Of a stretch of 64,000 bases of DNA, positions 20,565-31,909 are shown in pieces. The DNA is from Saccharomycopsis fibuligera x Saccharomycopsis cf. fibuligera (Eukaryota; Ascomycota; Saccharomycetes; Ascoideales; Saccharomycopsidaceae). The stretch is from positions 1,240,001 through 1,304,000 of the forward strand of contig CP012814.1 in NCBI GenBank assembly GCA_001936135.1. The letters run 5' to 3'. A program made the translations under genes and the position numbers. Numbering within the stretch: the first letter of the stretch is position 1; each line of letters begins with the position of its first letter. Below the pieces are notes generated by a model. That model was not told the origin of the DNA and ran no database searches. It saw only the letters and a list, made by a program, of their open reading frames with translations.

Positions 20565-22445
20565 GTCTGAGGAGTATTGGTTTACAAGTTGAAGTTCTAT
20601 GTACATTTTAATGTTAGTATGTTATCACATTAGCCTTTATGTTGTAGTTTGTCCTTATTATATAGAAGATGAAGTAATGTTTGGTTCGACTGCACATAAC
20701 TGTTGGGCACCTCACTAAGGATTTCAAGCTGTACTGGTATCTCTGTTTCTCAAATGTATTTTTTTTCTCTTCTGCAATGTCTTACTTGCACAAAATTAAA
20801 AATGTCAATACTTGAACTTGATTACACTGTCTGCGTCTGTAAAAAAAGTGTTTTGTTGGTATTGGTATTGCTTTAGATCGTTTTTATCTCGAAATTCCCA
20901 GATTTAATATTGAGATCAATGTTCACCACTGATAACAACGGCATGGAAAGAATAAAAAAGTTATATTAGCGTGTGAAAGATGGTACTAAAGTAAAACTTT
21001 TATTCACCTGTTGACATCAGCAACAAAACAAATTAAAACAACAATCAACATAAACCAAAATATCCTCTATCTTTATTTCAAATCCGCCAAAACAACCAAA
21101 TTTTGCAATTAATAGTAATGGGGTTATCACCGTTTTGATGACAACTATATTGTGTTTACTATATAAATAAGTTTACCATATTATTTTTTCTGTCGATTAT
21201 ATATAGATAATAAATTAATATCGCGTGTTAAAGAGGAAAAACCTTTATTTGGAAATTTTTTGGTCTGCCCAGGGTTTTCTTGAGTTAAATTGCCACTTTG
21301 CTTTTTTACTTTCTTGAATGTATTTTTTTTTCTATCTATCTTTTTTCTACTATTTCGACACCTTTTTGCTTTTTGTTTTCCCCTCTTTTTGTTACACTTT
21401 CCATTGGGCTTTTTTAGTTTGTTTGTTTTACCAAGCCCTTTAATTATGTCTTTGCTTTTTTTTTTTCTTTTTTTTTTTTTTTATATATATTAATAGTTAT
21501 TTAGATAAATTGTTCAAGAATGCCAGGAGAAACATACCAAGCAACTGACAGTATATCTTTTTTACCCTGTTGCAAAATTTTATAACAGTGCAAGTGCTCT
21601 TACAACTGATTCAACAGGAAAACTTCTTGATAATTACGCTTTTTGCAAAATAAATATTTCTGCGAAACATATTACTGTACACAATTCTTTCTATAAACTA
21701 TGCTTGCATCTTTACTGAGTCACGCTTTACATTTCGGAAAGTACAGGCGGATTAAGTCGATTACACTTCAGATCTTCTATTTTCAGCTTAATGATTGGAT
21801 GAATGGACAACTAGCAGCCTATTCTGGTGTCTGCTCAAACTATGACAGTGCTAGGCTACGTTGTGTAGGGGAGACCCTCACCACCGGTACCAAAATACCA
21901 GGTAGCACATGATATGCAGGTGACTCCCTGTTTTTTTTTTTTCCTGTTTTACTTTGATTTTTTGTTTGGACTTTGGCGAAATGCTAGTGATACGCTGGAG
22001 ACAAATAGACAGCTCAAGGTTTACTTTCAAGGAGAAAAAGAACATTTAGCCACAACACTGTGCTGGTTTGTTAACGATTTAGCATTTTGAGTTATTCACC
22101 AAGCAATTTGCTCCTATTTTGCTTCGCTCATTCGACCGTTTGGCAACTCTAGTAAATAATATAAAATTAGCTTTTCAAGATAACGGCCTGCATATTCATG
22201 TTTTGATTCATTGACGGAGTTCATTTGATAAAATTGACCAATAAGTCCTCAATAGAAACACCACTAAGGCAGAACCAAATTTTTGATAAGTTAATCATAC
22301 AGGATCTATAACTGTTACAATTGCAAATTCCCGCTTTCAATCATTTCTTGAATCGAAGCATCTTTTAGCATTCAACATCAAAGACGCAAAGTAATATTTA
22401 CTCCCAATAACCAATCAATCACCTAGCATTCAAGACAATTTTGTC
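20565..22445. other. Long gene-free region upstream of the MED2-like gene
   Basis: 1.88 kb with no credible coding frame. Strongly T-rich on the plus strand between 21280 and 21490, including long poly(T) and a TATATATAT block at 21482-21490. I see no tRNA or snoRNA boxes that fold. The proximal 400 bp before 22446 probably hold the promoter. Confidence 0.5.
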
Positions 22446-23326
22446 ATGTCGCTGTTGAATAAAGAGTTAATAAATAGTTACTACAGTCTTCTAGTATCGT
22501 CGGGAGATTTGCTAGAAGAGTTAGCGGCCGATCCACTAGCTAATATCAATATGCCAAACCACGATACCATTAATCCCAATGCAATTCGTGGAGTAAAACG
22601 TGTGGGCTCTGGTGGTTCCGCTGGCAGTGGCGGGGGTGGTGATGATAAGACAGGCACCAATGGCTCACAGGGAGCTGGTGGTGCAGCTGGAAGTAATGGT
22701 GGTAATGGTGCTGGCGGCAATGCAGGACCGCTGTCATATAGTACGAATTCTAGCGGTATGAAACTTGATGCCAGTATCAGAAATATTAACAGGGTGCTTG
22801 ATTTAATGATGGTACATTTGAATGATGCTGGAGAGTTTTTGCAAAAAGAAAAGGAAAAATTGCAAAAGGATAGTAAGGCTGCAGTGAAACAGGAACCTTT
22901 GGTGAAACAAGAACCTTTGGTAAAACAGGAACCTCTGGCGAAAAGAACCATAAATACGGAGCAAATTCAAGAAAATAAGAAACCAAAGTTGGAAAACAAT
23001 GATAATAATAGTGTTAGTGGTATTTCGAGTGGTATTAAAAATGAGGGCACAGGTGTTGAGCAGAATGCTAATATCAATAATATGTCAGATAAACAGCAGC
23101 AGCAACAAAAACAGTCACAACCGCAACAGCAACAGTCGCAGCAACAAAATCAACAACAGCCTTTACAGCAGAAACAACAACCACAGCCATCGCAACAGCT
23201 GACTAATAGTTCTGCATTACAAAAGGAAAGCCTTAGTCCAAAATCTACTGCTAATAACGATAATCCAGACAAACAAAGCTTTAATCCTCAACAAACAGCT
23301 CTCAAATCACCACCAAAGATTGTGCA

Positions 23327-23366
<40 letters not shown>

Positions 23367-24194
23367 AACAATAATAACAACAGCGATAATAATAACAGCA
23401 ATATTACACAGAATGTTGCCGCAAATCAAATTGTTAAAAACGATGCACCAAGTGACAACAACAATAATACCGCAGTAGACAACAATGCTAATGTTATAAA
23501 TAAACCTAATAATAACTCCAATAATTCTAACAACAACAACAGCAACAGTGCCCTGAATCTCACAAGCAGCAACCCAGCAGCAACAACTGCAAGTAATGCC
23601 AATGTCAACTTTAGTGCTAATTCTAGTCGTCCATCCAGCAGTAACGCGCTGAATCTGGCTGGCACTGGCACTGGCACAACTAACAACCACAACAACAACA
23701 ATTTGAGGCCAAATGTTAACGACGTTGGTAATGCATCTAATAATAACCTGAACAGTCAAGCAAATAATAACAATATATCTAATAACAACGCGATGAGTAA
23801 TTCCAGTAATAACAACAATAACAACAATAACAACAATAACAACAATAACAATAACAACAACAGTGCAAGCAACAACAATAGCAATAACGCTCTTGGAGGC
23901 AACAATAACTCCGATTTAGATTTCCTAAACTTGGACTTTATGAACCCAGGGTTTGATTTGAATCTCGGAACCAATGGAAATGGCGGTAACAACAACAATA
24001 ACGGTAACAACAGCAATAACAACAGTGGCGCCAATGGTAACCTTGGCGGCTTTTTATCTAATGATCAATCAATAAATGCGGGTGGCCAAGCAACTAGTGG
24101 AGCAGGAGCTGTAGGCGGTGCTGAGGATGGTGGGGATATCAATAATTTGTTAAGCTTGTTGCAGGACATGATTCAGGAAAAGGATGCCGTTTGA
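22446..24194 (+). CDS. MED2: Mediator tail subunit Med2, TLO-like
   Basis: Probable tail-module subunit of Mediator that contacts activators. 582 residues from the ATG at 22446. The N-terminal part resembles Candida Tlo/Med2 proteins in two places: NSYYSLLVSSGDLLEEL (residues 10-26) and, after a Gly-rich insert (residues 56-96), INRVLDLMMVHLNDAGEFL (about 112-132) followed by a Lys/Glu helix. Then come three tandem VKQEPL repeats (147-164). A long Gln- and Asn-rich region follows (about 215-490). A hydrophobic/acidic segment LDFLNLDFMNPGFDLNLG (about 495-512) looks like a transactivation motif, as in Tlo C-termini. The protein ends in NNLLSLLQDMIQEKD. The N-terminal pattern and layout support Med2; with so much low complexity, another Gln/Asn-rich transcription factor is the alternative. 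Confidence 0.65.
22884..22937 (+). repeat. Three in-frame 18 bp repeats encoding VKQEPL
   Basis: Three head-to-tail 18 bp units at 22884-22901, 22902-22919 and 22920-22937, differing at a few third positions, encode VKQEPL three times. Each contains the sumoylation consensus (hydrophobic-Lys-x-Glu). Confidence 0.92.
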
Positions 24195-24361
24195 GTAGAT
24201 CTTAAGCTTCAAGCTTTGTCTTTCTCCTTTTTTTTTTATTTCCTTGGTCTTCATTTATTGTATGTACTTTTAGTCTGTCTTTTTTTTTTTTTTTTTTTAT
24301 TGTTTTTTTCTTAGTTTTCTGTTTTTCATTTTTCTTGTTTTGTTGATCCTGTTTTGTTGAT

Positions 24362-24403
<42 letters not shown>

Positions 24404-25528
24404 TCTTTTATTGTCTTTTTATGGCTGGTTTCATGTAATTTTAGGAGAACAATGTTTTTATTCTTTTTCATTTTTATTTTTCGCTTTTTTCTCTTCTTTT
24501 TTGGGGGTATAATAAGTCGCATGTCGTTATCATGGATCATGATCGCTATTATCATCGTTTCTGTTGTTGCAATTGTTGCCATCATTTCACTGTCATTTGC
24601 TTTGCGACTGCCATATATATATATATATCGTTAGAGTGAGCATTTTTGTCCAACTTTTAATAAAACATTTCATTACTGCCTGCTACTTGCTACTGGAAGG
24701 GATTGTTGGTGCGTAGCATGTGACAATTTTCTCAAAAGAGGGCAAAAGCGAAGGCTGTCATCGGAACCTGTCTCAGCTAATGCGTGTCAAATTATAAAAA
24801 ATATAAAAATTGAAAACGCTTGAATTGTTGAACATTTGAACTAACAGGACTTGGACTTTTCTGTTGAGATTTTTGCGACATTCGCTAATGGCCAGTAATG
24901 TTTTGTGTTCACATGGATGAGAAATATCACCGGATCAGGAAATTCATGTCGAAGGAAGAAAGAATGCTTTTTTTTTGTTTTTTTTTTTATTAGTCTCAAG
25001 GTCTGGGATTCTTTCAACGAATGCATTCAGTAGAGGGGACGCGGGTCATCTCACTCAGCGTTCAGCATCAACAGCAACATGAATGTTCGTTGTAGCACCA
25101 ATGGTATTCAGGACGTACTCAGATTTCGAAACGGGCTGAAAGAAGGCATGTACAGCTTAGCTAGCAGTGCGAACAGAAGGCTCTACGGATGAGACACTGA
25201 GGAGAAAACAAAGTGACGTTTTTTTTTTTTTTTTTTTTTTTCTTTTTTCTTTTTACTTTATGTCTATATTGTACTCTAGTTTTACATAGCATAGCACATG
25301 GGGCTACTATCGATATTGAGAATCATGATATGAAGTTCGACTATATATGTCCGCGGCCCTGCAGGGGATGGCAGTTCCATTAGCTGGCTAGCGGGCGGCA
25401 TTGTCTTTCATTACACAATAGCTGCTGCTGTAGTTGCTCTCTCTCTCTCTCTCTATAAAATATAAAACATTGGCGAGAACCCACACAATGTGCGTAGGTG
25501 TGAGCCAAAACATGGTTTAGTTTGGCCT

Positions 25529-25565
<37 letters not shown>

Positions 25566-25957
25566 CCGCAAGGGTTTTTGCGGCCGCTCATAGTGTCCAA
25601 GAACCACGGTAAATGAGGATAAATAACGGAATCTTAATTTGAATTTTTTTTTGCAAATACTAATCAAGCTCATGTCTCGAATCATTTCTCTGTTGAGGAC
25701 ATGGTGTGCTTTGGAATTTCAATGAGGATAAAGCAAGTCTTTTGTGAATTGTAACGTAATGTGTATATCTATAATTTTGCAATGATACATGCACTTACAA
25801 GATGTATCACCGCAAACATTGCAAAGCGTTACAAACTGTTGCAACTGTAATGGCTAAAGCCTTGCCAAAAACGCCGCAGAAGAATAACCAAAGCAAAAAC
25901 GTTTTACAAAAGAATTGCTACAGCACTATGGTGGAGAATCCAAAGGGGGCCGCGTTA

Positions 25958-25990
25958 TTGGCTAGCCGTTGGCTAGCCGTTGGCTGGCCG
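25958..25990 (+). repeat. Three 11 bp units TTGGCTAGCCG
   Basis: Tandem copies at 25958-25968, 25969-25979 and 25980-25990, the third with one change, followed by a decayed fourth. Each unit contains the palindrome GGCTAGCC. Confidence 0.9.
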
Positions 25991-26170
25991 TTGACTGAGC
26001 GAGGGGGAACCATGTAACTTTTAGAATTTTGCTAACTTATAGATGCTTGGATCGCAATATGATATCTAGATCTAGATTTACTACTGAGAAGTGACTGTCC
26101 AAAATTGATATTGATCTCAATACGGCTGATTGAGAAATTCCGGTATGCGGTGCATAAGTCGCATACACGC

Positions 26171-26206
26171 ACAGCATGCACAGCATGCACAGCACGCACA
26201 GCATGC
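26171..26206 (+). repeat. Four 9 bp units ACAGCATGC
   Basis: Four tandem copies with a single mismatch in the third. Each contains the palindrome GCATGC, absent only from the mutated unit. Confidence 0.9.
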
Positions 26207-26364
26207 GCTGTAAAGAAAATGACAAAATTATCAGAAAAACTTTTCCGGCTCTTAGCAGTAAAGTAGTAGCACTGAAGAACACTATAGGCTGTGCAACTAC
26301 GTAGGGATGTAGCATGTAAGCCCTGCAATACCGCTGCGATGACGTAGAGACACAAATAAGCGTG

Positions 26365-26389
26365 TTGTTGTTGTTGTTGTTGTTGTTGA
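26365..26389 (+). repeat. (GTT)n microsatellite
   Basis: About eight GTT units in the non-coding region upstream of PRM10. Confidence 0.85.
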
Positions 26390-27122
26390 TATTACGTTGT
26401 CTTTTCATGCGGCTTATAGTTATTTATCTAAAATATTGCCCTATGGTTTTGTTATTATTTCCTCGATTTCTTGGCCAAATATGAGCAAATGAAATTGTAG
26501 CAGACTTTGCAAATTTTCGACAACCAAAAACAAGGGACAGAACTATCGTAACGATATGAATATAACAAAAAAGAAAAAGTCTAAAATTTCGCAAGATAAT
26601 AGTGGCCATGGCTAGGCAGCATACAGCAGCATCCCGCGAGAGCAAGGATGGGATTACGATTACGATAGTCGCGGAGTTAACAACAAGAACAATAGATTTG
26701 GGGGCAGTCAATCTCATGTATGCGATAATACTACATACAGGCAGGCATGTCTCAGTGGACCCGGAAATCAGAGACACAACACTGGCCGAGTGTGTGCGAC
26801 AGGGCAGCAGCGCAGTGCGGTTTAGAAAACAAACTGCTGCCGATTGTCGTCGACGTCGATCAACGATGCTAAACTGTATCTATCTATCTAACTATCTAAC
26901 TATCTATCCACAGATATCCGTGGATGGATTTGACCGTCGCGCGCACAGTATATTGCCCTTGGGGTTTGGCCAGAAGAAGCCAGCAATATGGGAGGAGTCT
27001 TGCGATGGCGTGGTTGCTGGCAGCACCAGCAATTGTTGATATGTTGGCATGTTGACGACCACTGGGAGCCCATTCTATATATGTATATATATATATATAT
27101 AAAATGTTTATGGCACTCTCGC

Positions 27123-27144
27123 TGACTCAGCAGTGACTCAGCAG
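27123..27144 (+). promoter_or_regulatory. Two tandem TGACTCAGCAG sites
   Basis: The 11 bp unit TGACTCAGCAG occurs twice head to tail (27123-27133, 27134-27144). TGACTCA is the consensus of Gcn4/AP-1 type bZIP factors, and GCTGACTCAGC is a longer palindromic form of it. The 11 bp period puts both sites on about the same helix face. Some 1.2 kb upstream of PRM10. Confidence 0.6.
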
Positions 27145-27270
27145 TTAGCGGACAGTCTAGCGGGTAATAAAACTAATGCGATACCCTGTACCAGAATGCG
27201 CAGTCACCGTTGCTTGCATGGAAATACAATCAGCAGCCATGTGCGTCAAACAATGCACATAGAAGAATGC

Positions 27271-27300
27271 AGCGCTAGGCAGCGCTAGACAGAGCTAGGC
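27271..27300 (+). repeat. Three 10 bp units AGCGCTAGGC
   Basis: Units at 27271-27280, 27281-27290 and 27291-27300, one change each in the second and third. The core AGCGCT is palindromic. A decayed fourth copy follows. Confidence 0.85.
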
Positions 27301-27720
27301 AGCAATACGCAGTGTGCGGTAGGTACTGCACAGTGCCTGCAAGCAGTTGCACGGTTTTTTTTTGTTGTGAGCCTCTGGGCTCCCAGAAGCTTGAGAGCCC
27401 AAGCTCGGTCCGGAGCGGAAGATGGAGAAACCCTCAACAGCTTATCCATCATCAACTCAGCAATAGCAGTGGCAGTGGCAGTGGCAATTGCAATTGCAAT
27501 ATTGCTAACGCTACATACAGCCTATACAACCGTTTCAACTTCAAGGTGTGTGTGTGCGCTGGAAGCTAATCGCACAGTGCAACACAGAAGTTCTCTTGCT
27601 GTTTTGCTCTGCTTAGCCTCATTTCGCCCCTTTTTCCTTAGGATCTCTTGGGATCCTAACTAACTTTGGTTGTTACGTTGGTGGTTCTCTCGAGAATTTC
27701 AGACTCATTGTCCGCGGCCA

Positions 27721-27750
27721 CGCTAAGCTACGCTAAGCTACGCTAGGCTA
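27721..27750 (+). repeat. Three 10 bp units CGCTAAGCTA
   Basis: Two identical 10 bp units and a third with one change, directly after CCGCGGCCA. The unit includes the palindromic core TAGC..GCTA across unit borders. Confidence 0.9.
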
Positions 27751-28113
27751 AGCACTGTGATACTAAATTTTTTTTAAAATAAAATATTTTTATTTTTTTA
27801 TTTTTTTTTCCTTTAAGGTTACACATCCACCATCTGAGAACAACAACAAGACCGACAAACCGTATCTCAAGCAGCTATAGCTAAGACAGAACCGCTGCAA
27901 TCTGTATTGCACACACACACACACACACAGTCCACCGTTCGCCGCTGTGTACAATAGAGTTTGCACGCTCCCTCAGCCGTCTATTCTTAGAACGCGCATC
28001 ATCAGATCCTGAAACTAATTAATCACTCGCTCATTCATTCATTCATTCATTCATTCACTCACCAAGTGCAAGCTTTTCGCTGCAGCCATTTGACTTTTGT
28101 TCTGTGCTTATTT

Positions 28114-28144
<31 letters not shown>

Positions 28145-28375
28145 GTTTTACTTTTATTCTGGTGCTCCACTTTACTTCTTCCACACTCATACATACATAC
28201 ATACATACCCCTTGCCGAACTTCGTCTTCTCTCTCTCTCGCTTTTTTTTTTTTTTTTTTTTTTTTTTTCCTATATCTTTGTCGCTTCCCCCGTTTTCATC
28301 GCTTCCACTGGTTTCTTTGAATCCACCACCACAAAGTCAACCCATTTCTAAATACCATCCTAAACACCATCTACC

Positions 28376-31300
28376 ATGCCCGCCAACCCTCCATGGAACA
28401 AAAAGAAGAAAACTTCTCTCGCTAATACCCCAAATGAGCTAAACCAGGACAACTTTTCCGCAAGACCCCAGTACAGAAGATCTAGATCTGCCCAGAGCTT
28501 TAACAGAACTTCGCCAACTATCCCTGAAGACGACCCAGTGTCTCACTCTACCGTTCCTTCTTTGCCTACATTCACTTCCATCGGCGCTTCTGCTTCCAAC
28601 CCTGACTTTGCTGACCAAACAAACCCATCTGGCGCTGGCGCTGGCGCCGTCGGCAGTGCCGCCGCCACTGGCACTGGCACTGGTCCTGCTAATACTGCCG
28701 GCAGTGCTGCTGCTGGCTTAAGCGCCGCTGATGCCCAAAACCCGTCACTAAAATCAAGAGCCAGCCAGTTGAGTATGTCAAACTTGTCCGAAGATAAGCG
28801 TCGCCAGAGAGCAAACTCTGTGGAAAGAGATGCTGCTCAATATCTTAGGTCTAACATTGGCACGAGTGATTTTGACGATATGGCCGAAGACGATGAAGAT
28901 GAAGACGAGCCAACAATCGCTCAGCAGCAGCCTCCAGTAGCAGAAACTGTCGATACAAATGCTACGACCCAGCAACAGTCGCCATCACCACCACAACAAG
29001 AACAACAAGAACAATCAACAAATGTACCATCTGCCAACTTGCAGTCATCTCAGCAATCGGACCCAGAGAAAAAAAAAAGAAACGTGGTTTTTTATGATTC
29101 CGACTCCGAAAGCACCTCCAGCAACAACAACTCAAAGGAAAAAGAAAAAATCACCAGTGACGACGAGGCCGAGCATACGAACCAAACCAACAACAGCAGT
29201 GGTAACAGCAACAACAACAACAACAACACTGGCACCAACCGCCACAATATTAAGGATGCAGAGATCAGTTCCGTCAACAGCGATTCCAGAGCTTCCAACT
29301 TCTTGACCAAAGTTCTCAATTTCAAGCATTCATTCAAAAAGAGAGCCAATGGCGATGAAGAACAAGATATCGAAAACAATGGCAAGAACGATTTTGAATT
29401 AGACTTTTTCTCAAACGACCATCCAAGAAGATTTTTCAGAAAGTCCCAAGATGAACAAAGTGACCATGATGACAATGACAGCGATGACGAAAAAGAACAA
29501 ATTCAAGATGAAGTTCACAAAATCATGAATGCACATACTTCCAAGGTCAGCAAATTCTTTCACAAAAAACCTAAACCTGGTAACAAAAACCAAAACAATA
29601 AAAATTCCCCTGGCGGAGGAATTTCTAGAAGCTCTAGTAAAAGTTCTCTTGGCGACTTATTCTACACTTCGTACGACGCTGAAAGAGCCAATGGCCCAAT
29701 TTCCAATGCTGATGATTTGGAGGATGACCGCCCAGACGACGTCATGAGAGATAGACTTGAGTTTGACGAATACGTGCCACCGCCAAAAAGAGTGCAAGAA
29801 GGTGTTTTGTCCACCTTGATGAAAATGTACAATTTGCCAGCCCAAAATGCTAGTTCTGCTAGTGTGTTGGATGACGCGGCTACGAGCACCACTGGCTGGA
29901 CTGGTTCCACCAGATTTAACGATGCCGGTTCGACAGACAACTTGCCATACAATGTGGACAACATTGACGACGAAATAAAGCAAACCGGCAGATTGGCCCA
30001 TAGTGCGTCTACTGAAAATATGCGCCAAAATGCATTGGGCGGGCGCAGTGGCACCAACTTGTTATCACCATCCAGCACGGCGGTTGGATCGTCCCATGAC
30101 CGTGTCAAGTCGAGCAGTGGTTCGCTATTTGCGGATATGCCGTCGTTCAAACCATCAATGACTGCTAAAAAGAAGGCGGAATTGAAGAAGCAGTCCGACA
30201 AGAAGTTGAAGAAGAAGAAGCTCGAAGCCAAAATCACGGTGCATTTGGCCAATTTGCTTCAGCGTAAAAATTTCATTTTGAAAATATGTACCGCCTTTAT
30301 GATCTACGGTGCACCATCGCATAGATTGGAAGAGTACATGGTTATGACCTCTAGAGTTTTGGAAATCGATGGGCAGTTCATGTACTTCCCTGGATGCATG
30401 ATTGTTGCTTTCAATGATCCAACCACCAAGACCACGGAAATGCAGCTAGTCAGAACCAAGGAAGGTTTGAATTTTGCCAAGTTGCACGACGCTCACCAGA
30501 TCTACAAAGCAGTGATTCACGATTTGATTGGCGTGGACGAAGCTTCAAAGAAATTGGACTTTTTGATGGATCTGAAGTCGTTGTATCCGCCATGGCTTTG
30601 TGTTTTGATTTACGGATTTGGCTCGGCGATGGTTTGTCCATTTGCCTTTGGTGGGTACTGGCACGATATGCCAATTTGTTTCATTATCGGGTGCTGTGTT
30701 GGGTTCTTGCAGTTTTACGTTTCTCCAAAGTCAGCAATGTACTCCAACGTTTTTGAAATTGCTGCTTCGATAGTGGTGAGCTTCTTGGGCAGAGCCTTGG
30801 GCTCGATTCACCATGGCCGGATCTTTTGCTTCCCTGCATTAGTTCAAGGTTCGTTGGCTTTGATTTTGCCCGGGTTTATCATTTTGACCGGTTCTATGGA
30901 ATTGCAGTCACGAAACATTGTTAACGGCTCGGTGAGAATGTTCTACGCCATCATTTACTCGCTTTTCCTTTCGTTTGGTATCACTATTGGTGCGGCAATT
31001 TACGGCTGGATCGACGACGGCGCGGTGGGGACGGATACTTGTTTGCACGGCACTGTTAACGACAAGTTCAAGATTTTGTTTGTGCCATTGTTTGCCATTG
31101 CGCTCTCCACCATCAACCAAGCAAGCTGGAAGCAGATCCCAACCATGGTGTTTATTGCGTGTGTGGGGTACATTGTCTCGTATTTCTCGTCCAAGCATTT
31201 CACCAGCTCTTCTGAGTTCACGAGTGCGCTAGCAGCCATGGCCATTGGGGTCTTGGGTAACTTGTACTCGAGAATCTACAAGGGGTTGGCTATCAGTGCG

Positions 31301-31564
31301 ATGCTTCCGGCCATCTTTGTGCAGGTGCCATCCGGTATCGCTTCGCAGAGTTCGTTGATTGCCGGGGTCAACAACGCTGACGCGATTGTCTCGTCCTTGA
31401 AAAACGGGACCACCACCACGAGTGGCGATTCCGACTCGAGTAACAGTTTGACGTTCGGGTTCTCTATGATCCAGGTGGCTGTGGGGATCACTGTTGGGTT
31501 GTTTACTGCTTCGATCTTGGTTTATCCATTCGGCAAGAAGAAGACTGCATTGTTCACATTTTGA
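28376..31564 (+). CDS. PRM10: ThrE-family membrane protein, Prm10-like
   Basis: Member of the DUF1212/ThrE family, which includes bacterial threonine/serine exporters and the yeast pheromone-regulated protein Prm10; transport substrate in fungi is unknown. 1062 residues from the ATG at 28376. Residues 1-600 are hydrophilic, acidic and low in complexity (Gly/Ala, Gln and Asn runs; DDEDEDEPT). A basic linker (MTAKKKAELKKQSDKKLKKK) leads into the soluble part of the ThrE domain (about 624-735: FILKICTAFMIYGAPSHRLE, ILEIDGQ-type strand, FPGCMIVAFNDP). From residue 738 about ten hydrophobic segments follow (for example IYGFGSAMVCPFAFGG, ALVQGSLALILPGFIILTGS), ending in IQVAVGITVGLFTASILVYPFGKKK. 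The LPGFIILTGSMEL-type motif is the family hallmark. Pyrimidine-rich leader just upstream. Confidence 0.9.
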   Translation: MPANPPWNKKKKTSLANTPNELNQDNFSARPQYRRSRSAQSFNRTSPTIPEDDPVSHSTVPSLPTFTSIGASASNPDFADQTNPSGAGAGAVGSAAATGTGTGPANTAGSAAAGLSAADAQNPSLKSRASQLSMSNLSEDKRRQRANSVERDAAQYLRSNIGTSDFDDMAEDDEDEDEPTIAQQQPPVAETVDTNATTQQQSPSPPQQEQQEQSTNVPSANLQSSQQSDPEKKKRNVVFYDSDSESTSSNNNSKEKEKITSDDEAEHTNQTNNSSGNSNNNNNNTGTNRHNIKDAEISSVNSDSRASNFLTKVLNFKHSFKKRANGDEEQDIENNGKNDFELDFFSNDHPRRFFRKSQDEQSDHDDNDSDDEKEQIQDEVHKIMNAHTSKVSKFFHKKPKPGNKNQNNKNSPGGGISRSSSKSSLGDLFYTSYDAERANGPISNADDLEDDRPDDVMRDRLEFDEYVPPPKRVQEGVLSTLMKMYNLPAQNASSASVLDDAATSTTGWTGSTRFNDAGSTDNLPYNVDNIDDEIKQTGRLAHSASTENMRQNALGGRSGTNLLSPSSTAVGSSHDRVKSSSGSLFADMPSFKPSMTAKKKAELKKQSDKKLKKKKLEAKITVHLANLLQRKNFILKICTAFMIYGAPSHRLEEYMVMTSRVLEIDGQFMYFPGCMIVAFNDPTTKTTEMQLVRTKEGLNFAKLHDAHQIYKAVIHDLIGVDEASKKLDFLMDLKSLYPPWLCVLIYGFGSAMVCPFAFGGYWHDMPICFIIGCCVGFLQFYVSPKSAMYSNVFEIAASIVVSFLGRALGSIHHGRIFCFPALVQGSLALILPGFIILTGSMELQSRNIVNGSVRMFYAIIYSLFLSFGITIGAAIYGWIDDGAVGTDTCLHGTVNDKFKILFVPLFAIALSTINQASWKQIPTMVFIACVGYIVSYFSSKHFTSSSEFTSALAAMAIGVLGNLYSRIYKGLAISAMLPAIFVQVPSGIASQSSLIAGVNNADAIVSSLKNGTTTTSGDSDSSNSLTFGFSMIQVAVGITVGLFTASILVYPFGKKKTALFTF

Positions 31565-31909
31565 ACAGCAACAGCAACAGCAAAAAGCTTTGTTTTTTCT
31601 TTTTGATATTCTCGTATAACGTTTAATCCTTTTAGCATATTCTAATATTACATTTTATGATATTACGTTGCAGGTAGGAAGGACAGTAGTAATTATTGGT
31701 AGAACAAACATTTACAGTAGCAAGACATTGATTGCAATGCATGCTGTGCTGCTGCTGTTTTGGGACGCTTGCTCCGGGTAACCCCAGAACCGGCACGGTG
31801 CCCCATTTTTTTATATAATTCGATCCCATTGCTGGTATATACAAGTGACGGCGACAAACTGTATTCTTTTTGTTTCGTTATAGACGTATTGGAGAAAAAG
31901 CAAGAAAGA
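31565..31909. promoter_or_regulatory. PRM10-RRD2 intergenic region
   Basis: 345 bp between tandem genes. A CAGCAA stretch follows the PRM10 stop (31565-31580), and a TATATAA lies at 31811-31817, about 95 bp before the RRD2 ATG, a plausible TATA element. Nothing else seen. Confidence 0.45.

Larger units (their letters stand above)
24195..28375. promoter_or_regulatory. 4.2 kb gene-free region upstream of PRM10, rich in tandem arrays
   Basis: By far the longest gap in the window. It contains poly(T) tracts of 37 (24364-24400) and 36 (25530-25565), CT, AT, CA, GTT, ATCT, ATTC and ATAC microsatellites, and at least five short minisatellites listed separately. The part from about 25900 to 27750 looks richer in G+C and in GCA/TGC words than its surroundings. 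Open frames here (the longest 146 codons at 26602-27039) start at non-ATG codons, run through microsatellites and have no family resemblance. It may be a long regulatory region of PRM10, a noncoding transcript or an origin/centromere-like locus; the sequence does not decide. Confidence 0.5.

Noticed and set aside
23307-24034. Long minus-strand frames opposite MED2
   Set aside because: They are mirror translations of the Asn/Gln codon runs of the plus-strand gene.
26602-27039. 146-codon open frame in the gene desert
   Set aside because: It starts with GTG, runs through an ATCT microsatellite, has unusual codon use and resembles no family.
24195-28375. Centromere in the 4.2 kb gene-free region
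   Set aside because: Long gene-free DNA is compatible, but no large inverted repeat or other centromere hallmark is visible; regional centromeres cannot be called from sequence alone.
28066-28442. Overlapping Phe-rich frames before PRM10
   Set aside because: They are translations of poly(T) and (CATA)n leader sequence and end where PRM10 begins.
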